A stretch of DNA of 64,000 bases from Ornithinibacillus caprae (GCF_009728145.1 NZ_WOCA01000013.1:57245-121244), one strand, 5' to 3'. Counted from the stretch's first letter, positions 31,591-39,494 are shown. Numbers and translations are program-made. The notes: generated by a model from the sequence alone, not told the origin.

Positions 31591-32622
31591 ATGAACTCTG
31601 AAAGTATCAAATTAATTCCTGGCTATATGTCGTCTATGACAGAATTAACGATGAGTCAAGTCATCTTATTACTAAGCCAGGAACACGATGAGCATGTAGC
31701 AATGGACTTGACTCGAAAATACTGTTTACAATCCACTTCCAGCGAGATACAAAAAAAAGGGTTAGAATTTTTATATATCAACGGTTTTTATGAAGACCTA
31801 AAACAGCTAATATACATTAATGAAAAGTCAGAACATCTTTCTAATCGTCAATGGGCAAAAGTATATCAGCTAGAATTGGACAGAAGAGCAAGACGCTTAT
31901 CTCAGGAAGAGTTACGTCGAGAATTGTTAGGCATTCATACAAATTCTCCAGAATTAAGATGTTTAATAGAGTTCACTATAGTGAATACATACTATAGTCA
32001 GCAAGAGTTCGGCAAAATCGGAAATCTACTATCTAAACAGCAAGAGTTATTTGATGCTATTGACGATCAATTTATGCTTTCATCTCTTAACTTGAGATTA
32101 TATCAAAAGCTGTTTGTTTACTATTGGAAACGAAATGAATTAATTATGGCTCGAAAATATGCATTCCGTGCGATTAACCAAAGTAAGAACCCGAGTACCA
32201 AAATTGGTCTCCACATTAACCTTGGACTAACCTATACATTTGATACCTATAACCAGGGAATGTATCACTTAAAAGAAGCGTTGAAAATCGCCAAAAAATA
32301 TAACATGAAAAAAGTTATCTACTCCATTGAAAATAACAATATTCCATTCCTTTCAGCGAATTTTAATAAGGTAGAAGGTATATCTACAGATGATGTAGCC
32401 GAACAAGCCCATATTGAAATTGCAAAGGGAAATTATACAAAAGCAATTGAACTTTTAGAGAACGTTGAGCTAAACAGTCCATTTAAGCTCTATTATATGG
32501 GACTAGCAAAACAAGATAAAAACATGTTGTTGGAATCATCAACATTATTTTTAGAGAAAAGAAGTGATTACTTTTTCAGCAGGCTCCCAATAAATGCACT
32601 AAAGAAGCTAGGTGGCATATAA
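31591..32622 (+). CDS. AimR-like TPR pheromone receptor (RRNPP superfamily), without HTH
   Basis: A 343-residue all-helical protein. From about residue 16 it follows, as I recall it, the phage phi3T/SPbeta AimR architecture: a segment ending in RKYCL (42-46), the LSNRQWAKVYQLELDRR repeat (about 83-99), then INLGLTYTFDTYNQGMYHLKEALKIAKK-type TPR, and a C-terminal YYMGLAKQDKNMLLESS capping region. AimR binds a secreted hexapeptide and controls lysis-lysogeny. The N-terminal winged-helix part (about 45 residues in phage AimR) is missing, and no upstream in-frame start restores it. So it may act like Rap proteins, on a protein partner. Adjacent secreted-peptide gene and Spo0A boxes. Start ATG has only a weak AAAGGCAGG. 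Confidence 0.75.
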   Translation: MNSESIKLIPGYMSSMTELTMSQVILLLSQEHDEHVAMDLTRKYCLQSTSSEIQKKGLEFLYINGFYEDLKQLIYINEKSEHLSNRQWAKVYQLELDRRARRLSQEELRRELLGIHTNSPELRCLIEFTIVNTYYSQQEFGKIGNLLSKQQELFDAIDDQFMLSSLNLRLYQKLFVYYWKRNELIMARKYAFRAINQSKNPSTKIGLHINLGLTYTFDTYNQGMYHLKEALKIAKKYNMKKVIYSIENNNIPFLSANFNKVEGISTDDVAEQAHIEIAKGNYTKAIELLENVELNSPFKLYYMGLAKQDKNMLLESSTLFLEKRSDYFFSRLPINALKKLGGI

Positions 32623-32687
32623 ATTTGGTTGTTATAGGATTCAACTAAATATCACAGATAGTACTTTTAGGTGAGAGGAGGAATAGG

Positions 32688-32822
32688 ATGAAAAACATAA
32701 AAGCGTTAGTCTTTTTGACATTTTTAGTTTTTATGTTTGCCTTTTCTACAATTCAGGACAACACCCAACTACTTTGTGATCCAGAGTACGGTGAACTTGA
32801 TAATTTAAACACTTCATCATGA
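32688..32822 (+). CDS. Small secreted peptide precursor next to the AimR-like receptor (AimP/Phr-type)
   Basis: A 44-codon gene with a strong GAGAGGAGGAATAGG ribosome site. It has a basic start (MKNIK), a hydrophobic core (ALVFLTFLVFMFAFS, 6-20) and a polar tail TIQDNTQLLCDPEYGELDNL (21-40) plus NTSS. That is the layout of Phr/AimP pre-pro-peptides, whose mature 5-7-mer is cut from the C-terminal part after Sec export. The end does not look like the xxxxGA of phage AimP, so I do not assign the mature peptide. It starts 65 bp after the receptor and is followed by a terminator, so the two form a cassette. Confidence 0.7.
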   Translation: MKNIKALVFLTFLVFMFAFSTIQDNTQLLCDPEYGELDNLNTSS

Positions 32823-32909
32823 GTTTTATAAATAGAGAAAAAAGATTATTGATGGGATGAGAAATGTCAGTTTCAACTAGTTGAATCCAATTATATAGCA
32901 AAGAAAAAT

Positions 32910-32939
32910 TCCATGCTTATTTAAAGCGTGGAGTTTTTT
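32910..32939 (+). terminator. Terminator of the receptor-peptide cassette
   Basis: TCCATGC (32910-32916) pairs with GCGTGGA (32926-32932, one G-U), then TTTTTTA after a G. Confidence 0.88.
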
Positions 32940-33130
32940 ATTTAGCAGTTCATAACCTTGAAAAATCTCATATACGAATGAATGTGAGGCGTAAATTTTA
33001 AATATATTTTAATAATTACAAAAAAACTTCTTGTCCTCCTCGTCCATTGTTTATTTTTAATCATAATCCCCCCACCTTCGTAATAAAATGTTACAAACAC
33101 AAGCATTCAGTAAGTCTGAGGTGAGAGCTC

Positions 33131-33235
33131 ATGTGGCTCTTATACTACCTTTACAAAATACATCATATACATAATCTCAGTGAAGAAAAAGTACATATGG
33201 ATAAACGTTACTTAAAACTTAAAACAACCATATAA
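33131..33235 (+). CDS. usd: usd-like leader ORF upstream of spoIIID
   Basis: A 34-codon frame beginning MWLLYYLYKIHH with a good GAGGTGAG ribosome site 5 bp before ATG 33131, ending 211 bp before spoIIID. In B. subtilis a small upstream ORF, usd, must be translated for spoIIID mRNA to be translated. Position and size fit; I cannot confirm sequence similarity from memory, and the gap to spoIIID seems long. The peptide itself is probably irrelevant; its translation may open a structure hiding the spoIIID ribosome site. Treat the symbol as tentative. Confidence 0.5.
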   Translation: MWLLYYLYKIHHIHNLSEEKVHMDKRYLKLKTTI

Positions 33236-33446
33236 CCATTGTAAAAACGTTGCACTATCATTTATCGCTCATTAACATGTCCCACGAATATTAGTTAGCC
33301 ACAATGATTGTATTGCCAGCGTGTTCAGAAGTGTGAAATCGGAAAAACGACGGAATTTGCCAAGTGAACAGGCAATCATTAATTTTTTCGAATCACCTAG
33401 TCTCAACCCACACCTCGGAAATATTCAACATAGGGAGGCGAACGGT
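33236..33446 (+). other. Leader region between usd-like ORF and spoIIID
   Basis: 211 bp without a gene of its own. The spoIIID frame is open upstream to GTG 33321, but that start has no ribosome site and the added 42 residues are not part of SpoIIID. No hairpin strong enough to name was seen by eye. Confidence 0.5.
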
Positions 33447-33728
33447 GTGCACGATTACATCAAAGAAAGAACTATCAGGATAGGTGAATATGTCGTGGAG
33501 ACGAAAAAAACCGTCCGAGTGATAGCAAAAGAATTTGGTGTTTCTAAAAGCACAGTTCACAAAGATTTAACAGAACGCTTACCAGAAATAAACCCAGAGC
33601 TATCTCAAAAAGTAAAAGAAATTCTCGAGTATCACAAATCAATACGCCACCTCCGTGGAGGAGAAGCAACCCGAAAGAAATACCGGACCGACTCTAAATC
33701 CGATAAAAAAGTCGAACCAGTAGGGTAA
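33447..33728 (+). CDS. spoIIID: Sporulation transcription factor SpoIIID
   Basis: A 93-residue DNA-binding protein of the SigE mother-cell regulon that activates or represses over 100 genes and connects SigE to SigK. The body HDYIKERTIRIGEYVVET and the HTH EFGVSKSTVHKDLTERLPEI are nearly identical to B. subtilis; the basic C-terminal tail (RHLRGGEATRKKY) is the second DNA-binding element. Start is GTG 33447 after AGGGAGG (33432-33438); the longer frame to 33321 would add 42 non-homologous residues. In B. subtilis it directly precedes mbl; here a NERD gene and two arrays intervene. Confidence 0.96.
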   Translation: MHDYIKERTIRIGEYVVETKKTVRVIAKEFGVSKSTVHKDLTERLPEINPELSQKVKEILEYHKSIRHLRGGEATRKKYRTDSKSDKKVEPVG

Positions 33729-33776
33729 TAGGGGTATTGAAGCTTGAAAGTAAGTAAGTAATAAAGTAAGCGGAAC

Positions 33777-33812
33777 TTCTCACTACCAACTAAAAGGAGG
33801 TGGTTAGAAGGG
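33777..33812 (+). promoter_or_regulatory. Imperfect hairpin between spoIIID and terminator
   Basis: CTTCT...ACCAAC pairs with GTGGTT AGAAG around an A/G-rich loop that contains AAAAGGAGG. No reading frame of note follows that ribosome-site-like sequence. Function unknown. Confidence 0.4.
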
Positions 33813-33849
33813 AACAATTCGGTAAATCGCGAACATAGTAGAATCAAAA

Positions 33850-33876
33850 ACGCAGCCTTTGGGGGGCTGCGTTTTT
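33850..33876 (+). terminator. Terminator before array 4
   Basis: ACGCAGCC (33850-33857) pairs perfectly with GGCTGCGT (33865-33872), AAAAA before and TTTTT after. Array 4 begins about 11 bp later. Confidence 0.92.
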
Positions 33877-33886
33877 GTGTGGGAGG

Positions 33887-34325
33887 GGAGAACGATCGGA
33901 CACACGCGGGAGAACGATCGGACACACGCGGGAGAACGATCGGACACACGCGGGAGAACGATCGGACACACGCGGTAGAATATCGGACACACGCGGTAGA
34001 ATATCGGACACACGCGGTAGAATATCGGACACTCGTGGTAGAATATCGGACACACGCGAGAGAATATCGGACACACGCGGTAGAATATCGGACACACGCG
34101 GTAGAATATCGGACACTCGTGGGAGGATATCGGACACTCGTGGGAGGATATCGGACACTCGTGGGAGGATATCGGACACACGCGGGAGACCATCGGACAC
34201 ACGCGCGGGACCATCGGACACTCGCGAGAGACCATCGGACACTCGCGCGGTAGAATATCGGACACTCGTGGGAGACCATCGGACACACGCGTGGAAATAT
34301 CGGACACAAGAAACGAGATATCAGA
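33887..34325 (+). repeat. Polar tandem array 4: about 20 copies, core ATCGGACAC, linker ACGCGGTAGAAT
   Basis: About 20 direct repeats. The first four are 22 bp apart (AACGATCGGACACACGCGGG), later ones 21 bp (AATATCGGACACACGCGGTAG), with a CACTCGTGGGAGGAT subtype in the middle and a CATCGGACACxCGCG subtype near the end. The 22-bp section breaks any reading frame, so the array is not coding. Orientation +, opposite to the NERD gene whose 3' end lies 44 bp away. Unlike arrays 1-3 and 5 no C-rich flank follows. Confidence 0.95.
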
Positions 34326-34369
34326 AGTTGGAAACGATCATAGATTTTAACTTATTTTCACAATAAATC

Positions 34370-35404
34370 TTACCTTATTTCTATATTATAGTTTTGGGAA
34401 TTGATATCATTTGGGATGGATGAATTTTGAGGGAATTCATGAAGTGGAGGTGCATGGTATTTTCTAGCACTATTGTTGCCAGTGCTTTCAAGGTTCATAG
34501 CCCTGAGCAAACGGTAGGCTGTTTTAGAAGATTTTAATTGTAACAGTTCTCTACATTCCTTATTTGTAATTGTAGTATTAAACAATAGAAAGTAATCAAG
34601 AATAACTCTTTCATGTGCTTTTGAATCTACATGGTGACATTTTTGACAAAACCAAGTTTTATTCTGACGGACCATTGGATAATGTTCGCATTTCGAACAA
34701 GGAATACCTTTGATGAGGTTATTTTCTGTAACGTTAAATTGTTTAATTAAATCTGTATCAAGTGGGTTGTGTGCATTTAATAAATAATTATTTAATTCAG
34801 TAATTGTTTTCTTATCAAATCTGTTCACATTGTACTTATCGAAAAGATCATTAAGAATGGGTGGAAGATTTTCTAAATTAATTAGTTTGTTGAAAATACT
34901 GGGGTCATCCTGGACATTTACCAGAATTGATGAAGGATTACTAATAACAGCGATTGTCTCAATAGGAATAGGAGGGAATCCTCGGTCATTTAACCATTTA
35001 ATTAAATTCATTTTTTGAGCCTCGGCTTGTAATATGGGGCTTTTGTGACGTTTTTTAACATTACCATATTTTTGGATTAGCTGCTGAGTTCGAGAATCAT
35101 ACTCTAATTCTCCCCTTAAATTTTTAATTTCTAAAATAATTATTAACTTTGCAGTGACAATTAATGTATCAATTTGAAAATGAAAGGGACCATTATTTAG
35201 TCGGAGGTCTTGGTATATCCAAGAGTTTTTATGAGGGTAAATGGATAAAGTATAATCAGTAGCTTTTTCACCACGGTAACCTGCGAGGTAACTTGCGTAT
35301 TCCTCTAGAAGAAGGTTAGAGTTCCTTACTGTTTTCTTTAAAAATCTAAACAATGCTTCAAAACAGAGAATAATATGTGGTTTTGTACGAAACTTATTAA
35401 TCAA
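34370..35404 (-). CDS. NERD-domain protein with C-terminal zinc ribbon
   Basis: A 344-residue protein. The NERD (nuclease-related) domain spans about 40-160: GE at 45-46, D79 in FQIDTLIV and E92-x-K94 in LEIKNL resemble the restriction-endonuclease-like D...ExK core. A zinc ribbon C236-x2-C239 ... C253-x2-C256 follows, then a basic C-terminal helix-turn region that may bind DNA. Start is TTG 35404 behind AAAAAGGAGTG. It is an accessory gene inserted between spoIIID and mbl, on the opposite strand and flanked by arrays 4 and 5. DNA processing is plausible; the target is unknown. Confidence 0.85.
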   Translation of the reverse strand: MINKFRTKPHIILCFEALFRFLKKTVRNSNLLLEEYASYLAGYRGEKATDYTLSIYPHKNSWIYQDLRLNNGPFHFQIDTLIVTAKLIIILEIKNLRGELEYDSRTQQLIQKYGNVKKRHKSPILQAEAQKMNLIKWLNDRGFPPIPIETIAVISNPSSILVNVQDDPSIFNKLINLENLPPILNDLFDKYNVNRFDKKTITELNNYLLNAHNPLDTDLIKQFNVTENNLIKGIPCSKCEHYPMVRQNKTWFCQKCHHVDSKAHERVILDYFLLFNTTITNKECRELLQLKSSKTAYRLLRAMNLESTGNNSARKYHAPPLHEFPQNSSIPNDINSQNYNIEIR

Positions 35405-35519
35405 ATAAAATCACTCCTTTTTAAAATATAATTCGACATAAAGAACTATAATTCCTTCTTCAAATTAAAAAAAATTATTATTGAATATTTTAATGTACTT
35501 TGTGACTTGTAAATTAGTT

Positions 35520-35705
35520 ATATCGGACAGATTCAGTGGAACATCAGACAAATCCGTATAAGCATCGGACAGGTATTCACCAACATCGGACACATTCCAA
35601 CAAACATCGGACAGATCTCCCCCAACATCAGACACATCCCCGCCACCATCGGACACATCTCCCCCACCATCGGACACATCTCTCCCAACATCAGACACAT
35701 CTCCC
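35520..35705 (+). repeat. Polar tandem array 5: 9 degenerate copies, core ATCGGACA
   Basis: Nine units about 21 bp apart. Three of the nine cores read ATCAGACA; linkers have become C/T-rich (CATCTCCCCCACC). It ends in a C/A-rich tract (35706-35748). It lies between the 5' end of the minus-strand NERD gene and mbl, and points towards mbl. It is the most diverged array and has no terminator before it. Confidence 0.88.
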
Positions 35706-35864
35706 AGAAAACCACCCCCAAACCCCACAAAAAAACAAAAAAATTCCAACCTTTTTCCTATTATTGCAGTTTATTGTATATTTTTGTGGTAAAATATCAT
35801 ATAAGTGGCATTGTGTTTTCGGACAGGTGCAAGTAGTAATTAATGTTAGGAGGATATATCGGAC

Positions 35865-36866
35865 ATGTTTTCTAGGGATATAGGAATCGATCTTGGAACA
35901 GCTAATGTATTAATTCACGTAAAAGGAAAAGGAATTGTACTTGATGAGCCTTCTGTTGTTGCGATGGACCGCAATACAGGGAAAGTGCTTGAAGTCGGAG
36001 AGGCAGCCCGTCGAATGGTCGGACGTACGCCGGGGAATATTGAAGCTATTCGCCCGCTAAAAGACGGAGTTATTGCTGACTTCGATGTAACAGAAGCAAT
36101 GTTAAAATATTTTATAAATAAAATAAATGTAAAGGGCTTCTTATCTAAACCGAGAATGCTTATTTGCTGTCCAACAAATATTACAAAAGTTGAACAAAAA
36201 GCGATTAAGGAAGCTGCTGAGAAATCAGGAGGTAAAAAGGTTTATTTAGAGGAAGAACCAAAAGTTGCAGCAGTCGGAGCTGGTATGGAGATTTATCAAC
36301 CAAGTGGAAACATGGTTGTTGACATTGGTGGCGGTACGACAGATGTAGCGGTGCTTTCAATGGGAGATATTGTTACTTCGGAATCCATTAAAATGGCTGG
36401 GGATAAGTTTGATGTAGAAATTCTTCAGTATATTAAGAAAAAGTACAAGCTCTTAATTGGGGAACGAACTGCAGAAAATATAAAAATCAATGTAGCAACA
36501 GTATTTAAAGACTCTCGTGATGAAGCAATGGATATTCGCGGACGCGATATGGTAACGGGACTACCACGTACGATTACCGTTCGTTCGAATGAAATTGAAG
36601 AGGCGTTACGTGAGCCGGTATCACTTATTGTTCAAGGTGCAAAAACGGTACTTGAGCGCACACCACCTGAGCTTTCAGCAGATATCATTGATCGCGGTGT
36701 GATCTTAACTGGTGGTGGAGCATTGATTCATGGAATCGATGAGCTGTTGGCAGAAGAACTCAAAGTTCCAGTATTCATGGCGGAAGAACCAATGCATTGT
36801 GTTGCAAAGGGAACTGGCATCATGCTGGAAAATATTGATAAAATCGAACGCCGAAAAATCGTTTAA
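35865..36866 (+). CDS. mbl: MreB-family actin homologue Mbl
   Basis: A 333-residue cytoskeletal ATPase that guides lateral wall synthesis in rods. Actin-fold signatures: phosphate-1 DIGIDLGTANVLIHVKGKG (about 4-22), phosphate-2 DIGGGTTDVAVLS near 160 and adenosine motif LTGGGALIHGID near 285. The FSRDIGIDLGTAN start, position before flhO-flhP, and location after spoIIID identify Mbl rather than MreB or MreBH. Ribosome site TTAGGAGG. The start codon is embedded in ATCGGACATG, that is, in a repeat-array core sequence. Essential in many relatives; normal length. Confidence 0.95.
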   Translation: MFSRDIGIDLGTANVLIHVKGKGIVLDEPSVVAMDRNTGKVLEVGEAARRMVGRTPGNIEAIRPLKDGVIADFDVTEAMLKYFINKINVKGFLSKPRMLICCPTNITKVEQKAIKEAAEKSGGKKVYLEEEPKVAAVGAGMEIYQPSGNMVVDIGGGTTDVAVLSMGDIVTSESIKMAGDKFDVEILQYIKKKYKLLIGERTAENIKINVATVFKDSRDEAMDIRGRDMVTGLPRTITVRSNEIEEALREPVSLIVQGAKTVLERTPPELSADIIDRGVILTGGGALIHGIDELLAEELKVPVFMAEEPMHCVAKGTGIMLENIDKIERRKIV

Positions 36867-36957
36867 TTCCTGACGAAAATAGCCGAAATATAAGAGTAGA
36901 CAATTATTATTACCCGTTAAAAATAGATTTGAAACCTAAATAAGGGAGGGGAACCAT

Positions 36958-37761
36958 TTGTTAAGAGGTTTTTATACCGCAGCAAGCGGAATGATTGCAC
37001 AGCAGCGACACCAAGAAGCGTTATCAAATAATATTGCTAATGCAAACACACCTGGTTATAAAGCAGATCAAGCAACCTTACGTTCATTTCCAGAAATGTT
37101 AATGCATCAAATGGGTTCAAAAAATATCCCAACACAACATAATATAAAATATCCGGTAAGTAATCCTATTGGATCATTAAGTACTGGAGTGTATGTACAG
37201 GAATACGTTCCTAATTTTGCACAAGGTGATATTCGTGATACAGGGATTACAACCGATTTAGCACTAGTAAATGGCAATATGCCAGATGAAACAGGAAGTA
37301 TATTCTTCACGGTGCAAAACGATGCAGGTGAAGTAAGATATACAAGAAATGGTAATTTTACCGTTGATGGACAAGGATATCTTGTAACAAATCATGGCCA
37401 TTATGTGTTGGATCAAGCAGGTAATCCAATCCAAACTGATGGGATGGAATTTACCGTAACACCAGAAGGGGCAATTCAAGTGAATGGACAAAACATCCCA
37501 CTTGGTATTGCCTACACAGCTAATGCTAATGACTTTGAAAAAGAAGGAAATGACCTTTTTAATGGGGAAGCGGGAGCTGTTCCTGCTGATGCAACATTTA
37601 CGATCCAACAGGGTTTCCTTGAAGGGTCAAACGTTGATTCAATGCAATCCATGACAAAAATGATGGAAGCATACCGGATGTTTGAAACAAATCAACGTGT
37701 ATTAAAAGCTTATGATGAAAGCATGGACAAAGCCGTTAACGAGATTGGCAGAATTAGCTAA
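36958..37761 (+). CDS. flhO: Flagellar hook-basal body protein FlhO (FlgF/FlgG family)
   Basis: A 267-residue rod protein. N-terminal LRGFYTAASGMIAQQRHQEA with NNIANANTPGYKAD (about 27-40) is the flagellar rod/hook signature; the C-terminal coiled coil ending VLKAYDESMDKAVNEIGR is the partner helix. It has no signal peptide and is exported by the flagellar type III apparatus. Start is TTG 36958 after GGGAGGGGAACC. In B. subtilis flhO-flhP follow mbl in the same way and encode the distal rod proteins needed for hook assembly. Expected to be SigA/SigD controlled. Confidence 0.93.
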   Translation: MLRGFYTAASGMIAQQRHQEALSNNIANANTPGYKADQATLRSFPEMLMHQMGSKNIPTQHNIKYPVSNPIGSLSTGVYVQEYVPNFAQGDIRDTGITTDLALVNGNMPDETGSIFFTVQNDAGEVRYTRNGNFTVDGQGYLVTNHGHYVLDQAGNPIQTDGMEFTVTPEGAIQVNGQNIPLGIAYTANANDFEKEGNDLFNGEAGAVPADATFTIQQGFLEGSNVDSMQSMTKMMEAYRMFETNQRVLKAYDESMDKAVNEIGRIS

Positions 37762-37827
37762 TAAAGTAATTACTTGCACGCATATACTAAATTAACCATG
37801 GTGAGATTTTGATCAGGAGGAAAGATT

Positions 37828-38646
37828 ATGTCTAGGATAATGACTCAAGCTGCAGTTACGATGAACCAGCTGCAAAATAAGTTAGACTTAATTGGAAACA
37901 ATTTAGCTAATAGTGATACAACTGGATACAAAACACGTAATGCAGATTTTTCGTCCCTTTTAGTTCAACAAATAAATAATATGAATAACCCAGCTAATGC
38001 AGATGGGAGATTAACTCCTGATGGAATACGGGTTGGTTCAGGTGCCAAGCTTGGGTCGATTAATATTGATTTATCATTAGGGGCAATCAAAGAGACTGGT
38101 CGATCGCTAGATGTAGCTTTGCAACAATCAAATCACTTATTTCAAATTCAAGTAACAGAAAATGATGTAACCGAGACAAGATATACAAGAGATGGTTCAT
38201 TTTATTTAAGTCCGATGGATAACAATCAGGTGATGCTTACGACAAAAGATGGTCATCCAGTGTTGGGGGCAAATGGACCAATTGTTTTTGCAGATGGATT
38301 TGATGAAATATCAATTAGTGAAAATGGATTAATAAATGTTCGCCGTGGAAATCAAACGGAGCTAGTTGGGGAATTAGAAACCGTAGAAGCAATTCGCCCG
38401 CGGTTACTTGAAGCTACAGGTGATAATAATTTCCGTCTGCCAAATTTAGCTGAGTTAGGCTATCAATTTGGGGAAATTATCCAAGGTGTAGATCCATCAC
38501 TACGAAGTGGAGCACTTGAGAATTCAAATGTTGATCTATCGAAGCAAATGTCAGAGATGATTTTAACACAACGTGCGTACCAATTTAATGCGAGAACCAT
38601 TTCAACTTCAGATCAAATGATGGGTCTGATTAATCAGTTACGTTAA
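37828..38646 (+). CDS. flhP: Flagellar hook-basal body protein FlhP (FlgG family)
   Basis: A 272-residue paralogue of flhO, 66 bp downstream. Rod signature NKLDLIGNNLANSDTTGYKTR (about 15-35; differs from FlhO by the longer loop after it) and the C-terminal AYQFNARTISTSDQMMGLINQLR-type helix. Ribosome site AGGAGG before ATG 37828. Together with FlhO it builds the distal rod; the central domain (about 80-210) has the beta-rich insertion typical of FlgG. No abnormality. The pair indicates a motile organism, consistent with the chemoreceptor at the left edge. Confidence 0.93.
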   Translation: MSRIMTQAAVTMNQLQNKLDLIGNNLANSDTTGYKTRNADFSSLLVQQINNMNNPANADGRLTPDGIRVGSGAKLGSINIDLSLGAIKETGRSLDVALQQSNHLFQIQVTENDVTETRYTRDGSFYLSPMDNNQVMLTTKDGHPVLGANGPIVFADGFDEISISENGLINVRRGNQTELVGELETVEAIRPRLLEATGDNNFRLPNLAELGYQFGEIIQGVDPSLRSGALENSNVDLSKQMSEMILTQRAYQFNARTISTSDQMMGLINQLR

Positions 38647-38739
38647 TCATCGTTACTCTAATTCAGTCCTAATTGCTCTTGGTGAAAGGTAGAGTAGGAT
38701 TTAAAGTAAATTTTAGATGTAAGGGTAAGGAGAACCAAA

Positions 38740-39111
38740 ATGTCAACAACTAACCAATCGGAACAAAAAGCCAATCGAAACCAAAAACAGCCCAAGCCAA
38801 AAAGTAATAATCATTCTGTTGAACGTAAGCGAAAAAGATCCCGTAGCTACGAAGAAGAGCTGACCGAGACAAATAAGCAAACACGAAAACAACAGAAGAA
38901 AAAACAAAAAGCAGAAAAAAGAAAACTGAAAAGATCTCGCCGTCGTATTTTCCCGATTTGGCTACGTATCATTGTAGTTCTTTTACTTGCTGGAGCGGCT
39001 TTAATAGGTGGATTAATGATTGGGTTTGGCGTGATCGGTGACGGGGATCCAAAAGATGCATTGAATAAAGAAACATGGCAACATATTATTGATATTATTA
39101 AGAAAGAATAA
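38740..39111 (+). CDS. EpuA-family membrane protein (annotated elsewhere as DNA-directed RNA polymerase subunit beta)
   Basis: A 123-residue protein. Residues 1-66 are a highly basic, Gln/Lys-rich disordered tail; then RRIFPIWLRIIVVLLLAGAA starts one membrane helix (about 69-93), and a short outside segment with GDPKDALNKETWQHIIDII ends the protein. This matches the Pfam EpuA family, whose database label as an RNA polymerase subunit is misleading; the role is unknown. Ribosome site AAGGAGAACC. It follows flhP by 93 bp and is closed by a strong terminator. Confidence 0.82.
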   Translation: MSTTNQSEQKANRNQKQPKPKSNNHSVERKRKRSRSYEEELTETNKQTRKQQKKKQKAEKRKLKRSRRRIFPIWLRIIVVLLLAGAALIGGLMIGFGVIGDGDPKDALNKETWQHIIDIIKKE

Positions 39112-39116
39112 TTCAA

Positions 39117-39151
39117 GCTTGCACTTCTTAAAGAGAGGTGTAGGCTTTTTT
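39117..39151 (+). terminator. Terminator after the EpuA-family gene
   Basis: Twelve-pair stem GCTTGCACTTCT / AGAGGTGTAGGC (some G-U), five-base loop, six T. Confidence 0.88.
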
Positions 39152-39190
39152 AGTGGGAGTGAAGGCATCGGTGAGATATTGTCATTACGA

Positions 39191-39278
39191 CAGTACGAGG
39201 AAGCTCACCAGTCGCTCGCGGCAAAGTAGACACTGTAATCGCGACTAAACGGAACTTGATCATGTCGTCCTTGTACTG
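39191..39278. repeat. Nested palindromic element in the gap before fabZ
   Basis: CAGTACGAGGA (39191-39201) pairs with TCCTTGTACTG (39268-39278, one G-U), and AGTCGC (39210-39215) with GCGACT (39241-39246). It forms a long branched hairpin without a T-run. GC is higher than the surrounding gap. Repeat element or small structured RNA; copy number unknown. Nothing else was seen in 39152-39425. Confidence 0.55.
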
Positions 39279-39427
39279 GAAGTGAAAGCCAAATGAATTT
39301 CGGTGCGATATCAGGGGAGTACATTACATCTCAAATTTTAACCAAGTTTCTCATACCATAATTTACTGCGCATTCTACATCAAATAAAAAACTCACCCAC
39401 AAAATACATCCGAAAAAATACAAGCAA

Positions 39428-39457
39428 ATGCCAACACCTCTTATCTTCTGCTATAAT
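39428..39457 (+). promoter_or_regulatory. Candidate promoter of fabZ
   Basis: TATAAT at 39452-39457 is perfect; ATGCCA (39428-39433) is a four-of-six -35 at 18 bp. The leader would be about 32 nt. Confidence 0.5.
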
Positions 39458-39494
39458 AGTGGAAAAGCTGAATACATAAAAAGGAGCATCATAT

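Noticed and set aside
31008..33320. A prophage or prophage remnant around the AimR-like gene
   Set aside because: No integrase, repressor, structural or lysis gene and no attachment-site repeat; neighbours are sporulation genes in conserved order.
33321..33446. An N-terminal extension of SpoIIID from GTG 33321
   Set aside because: No ribosome site; the added 42 residues are not part of the family, whereas GTG 33447 gives the conserved HDYIKERT start.
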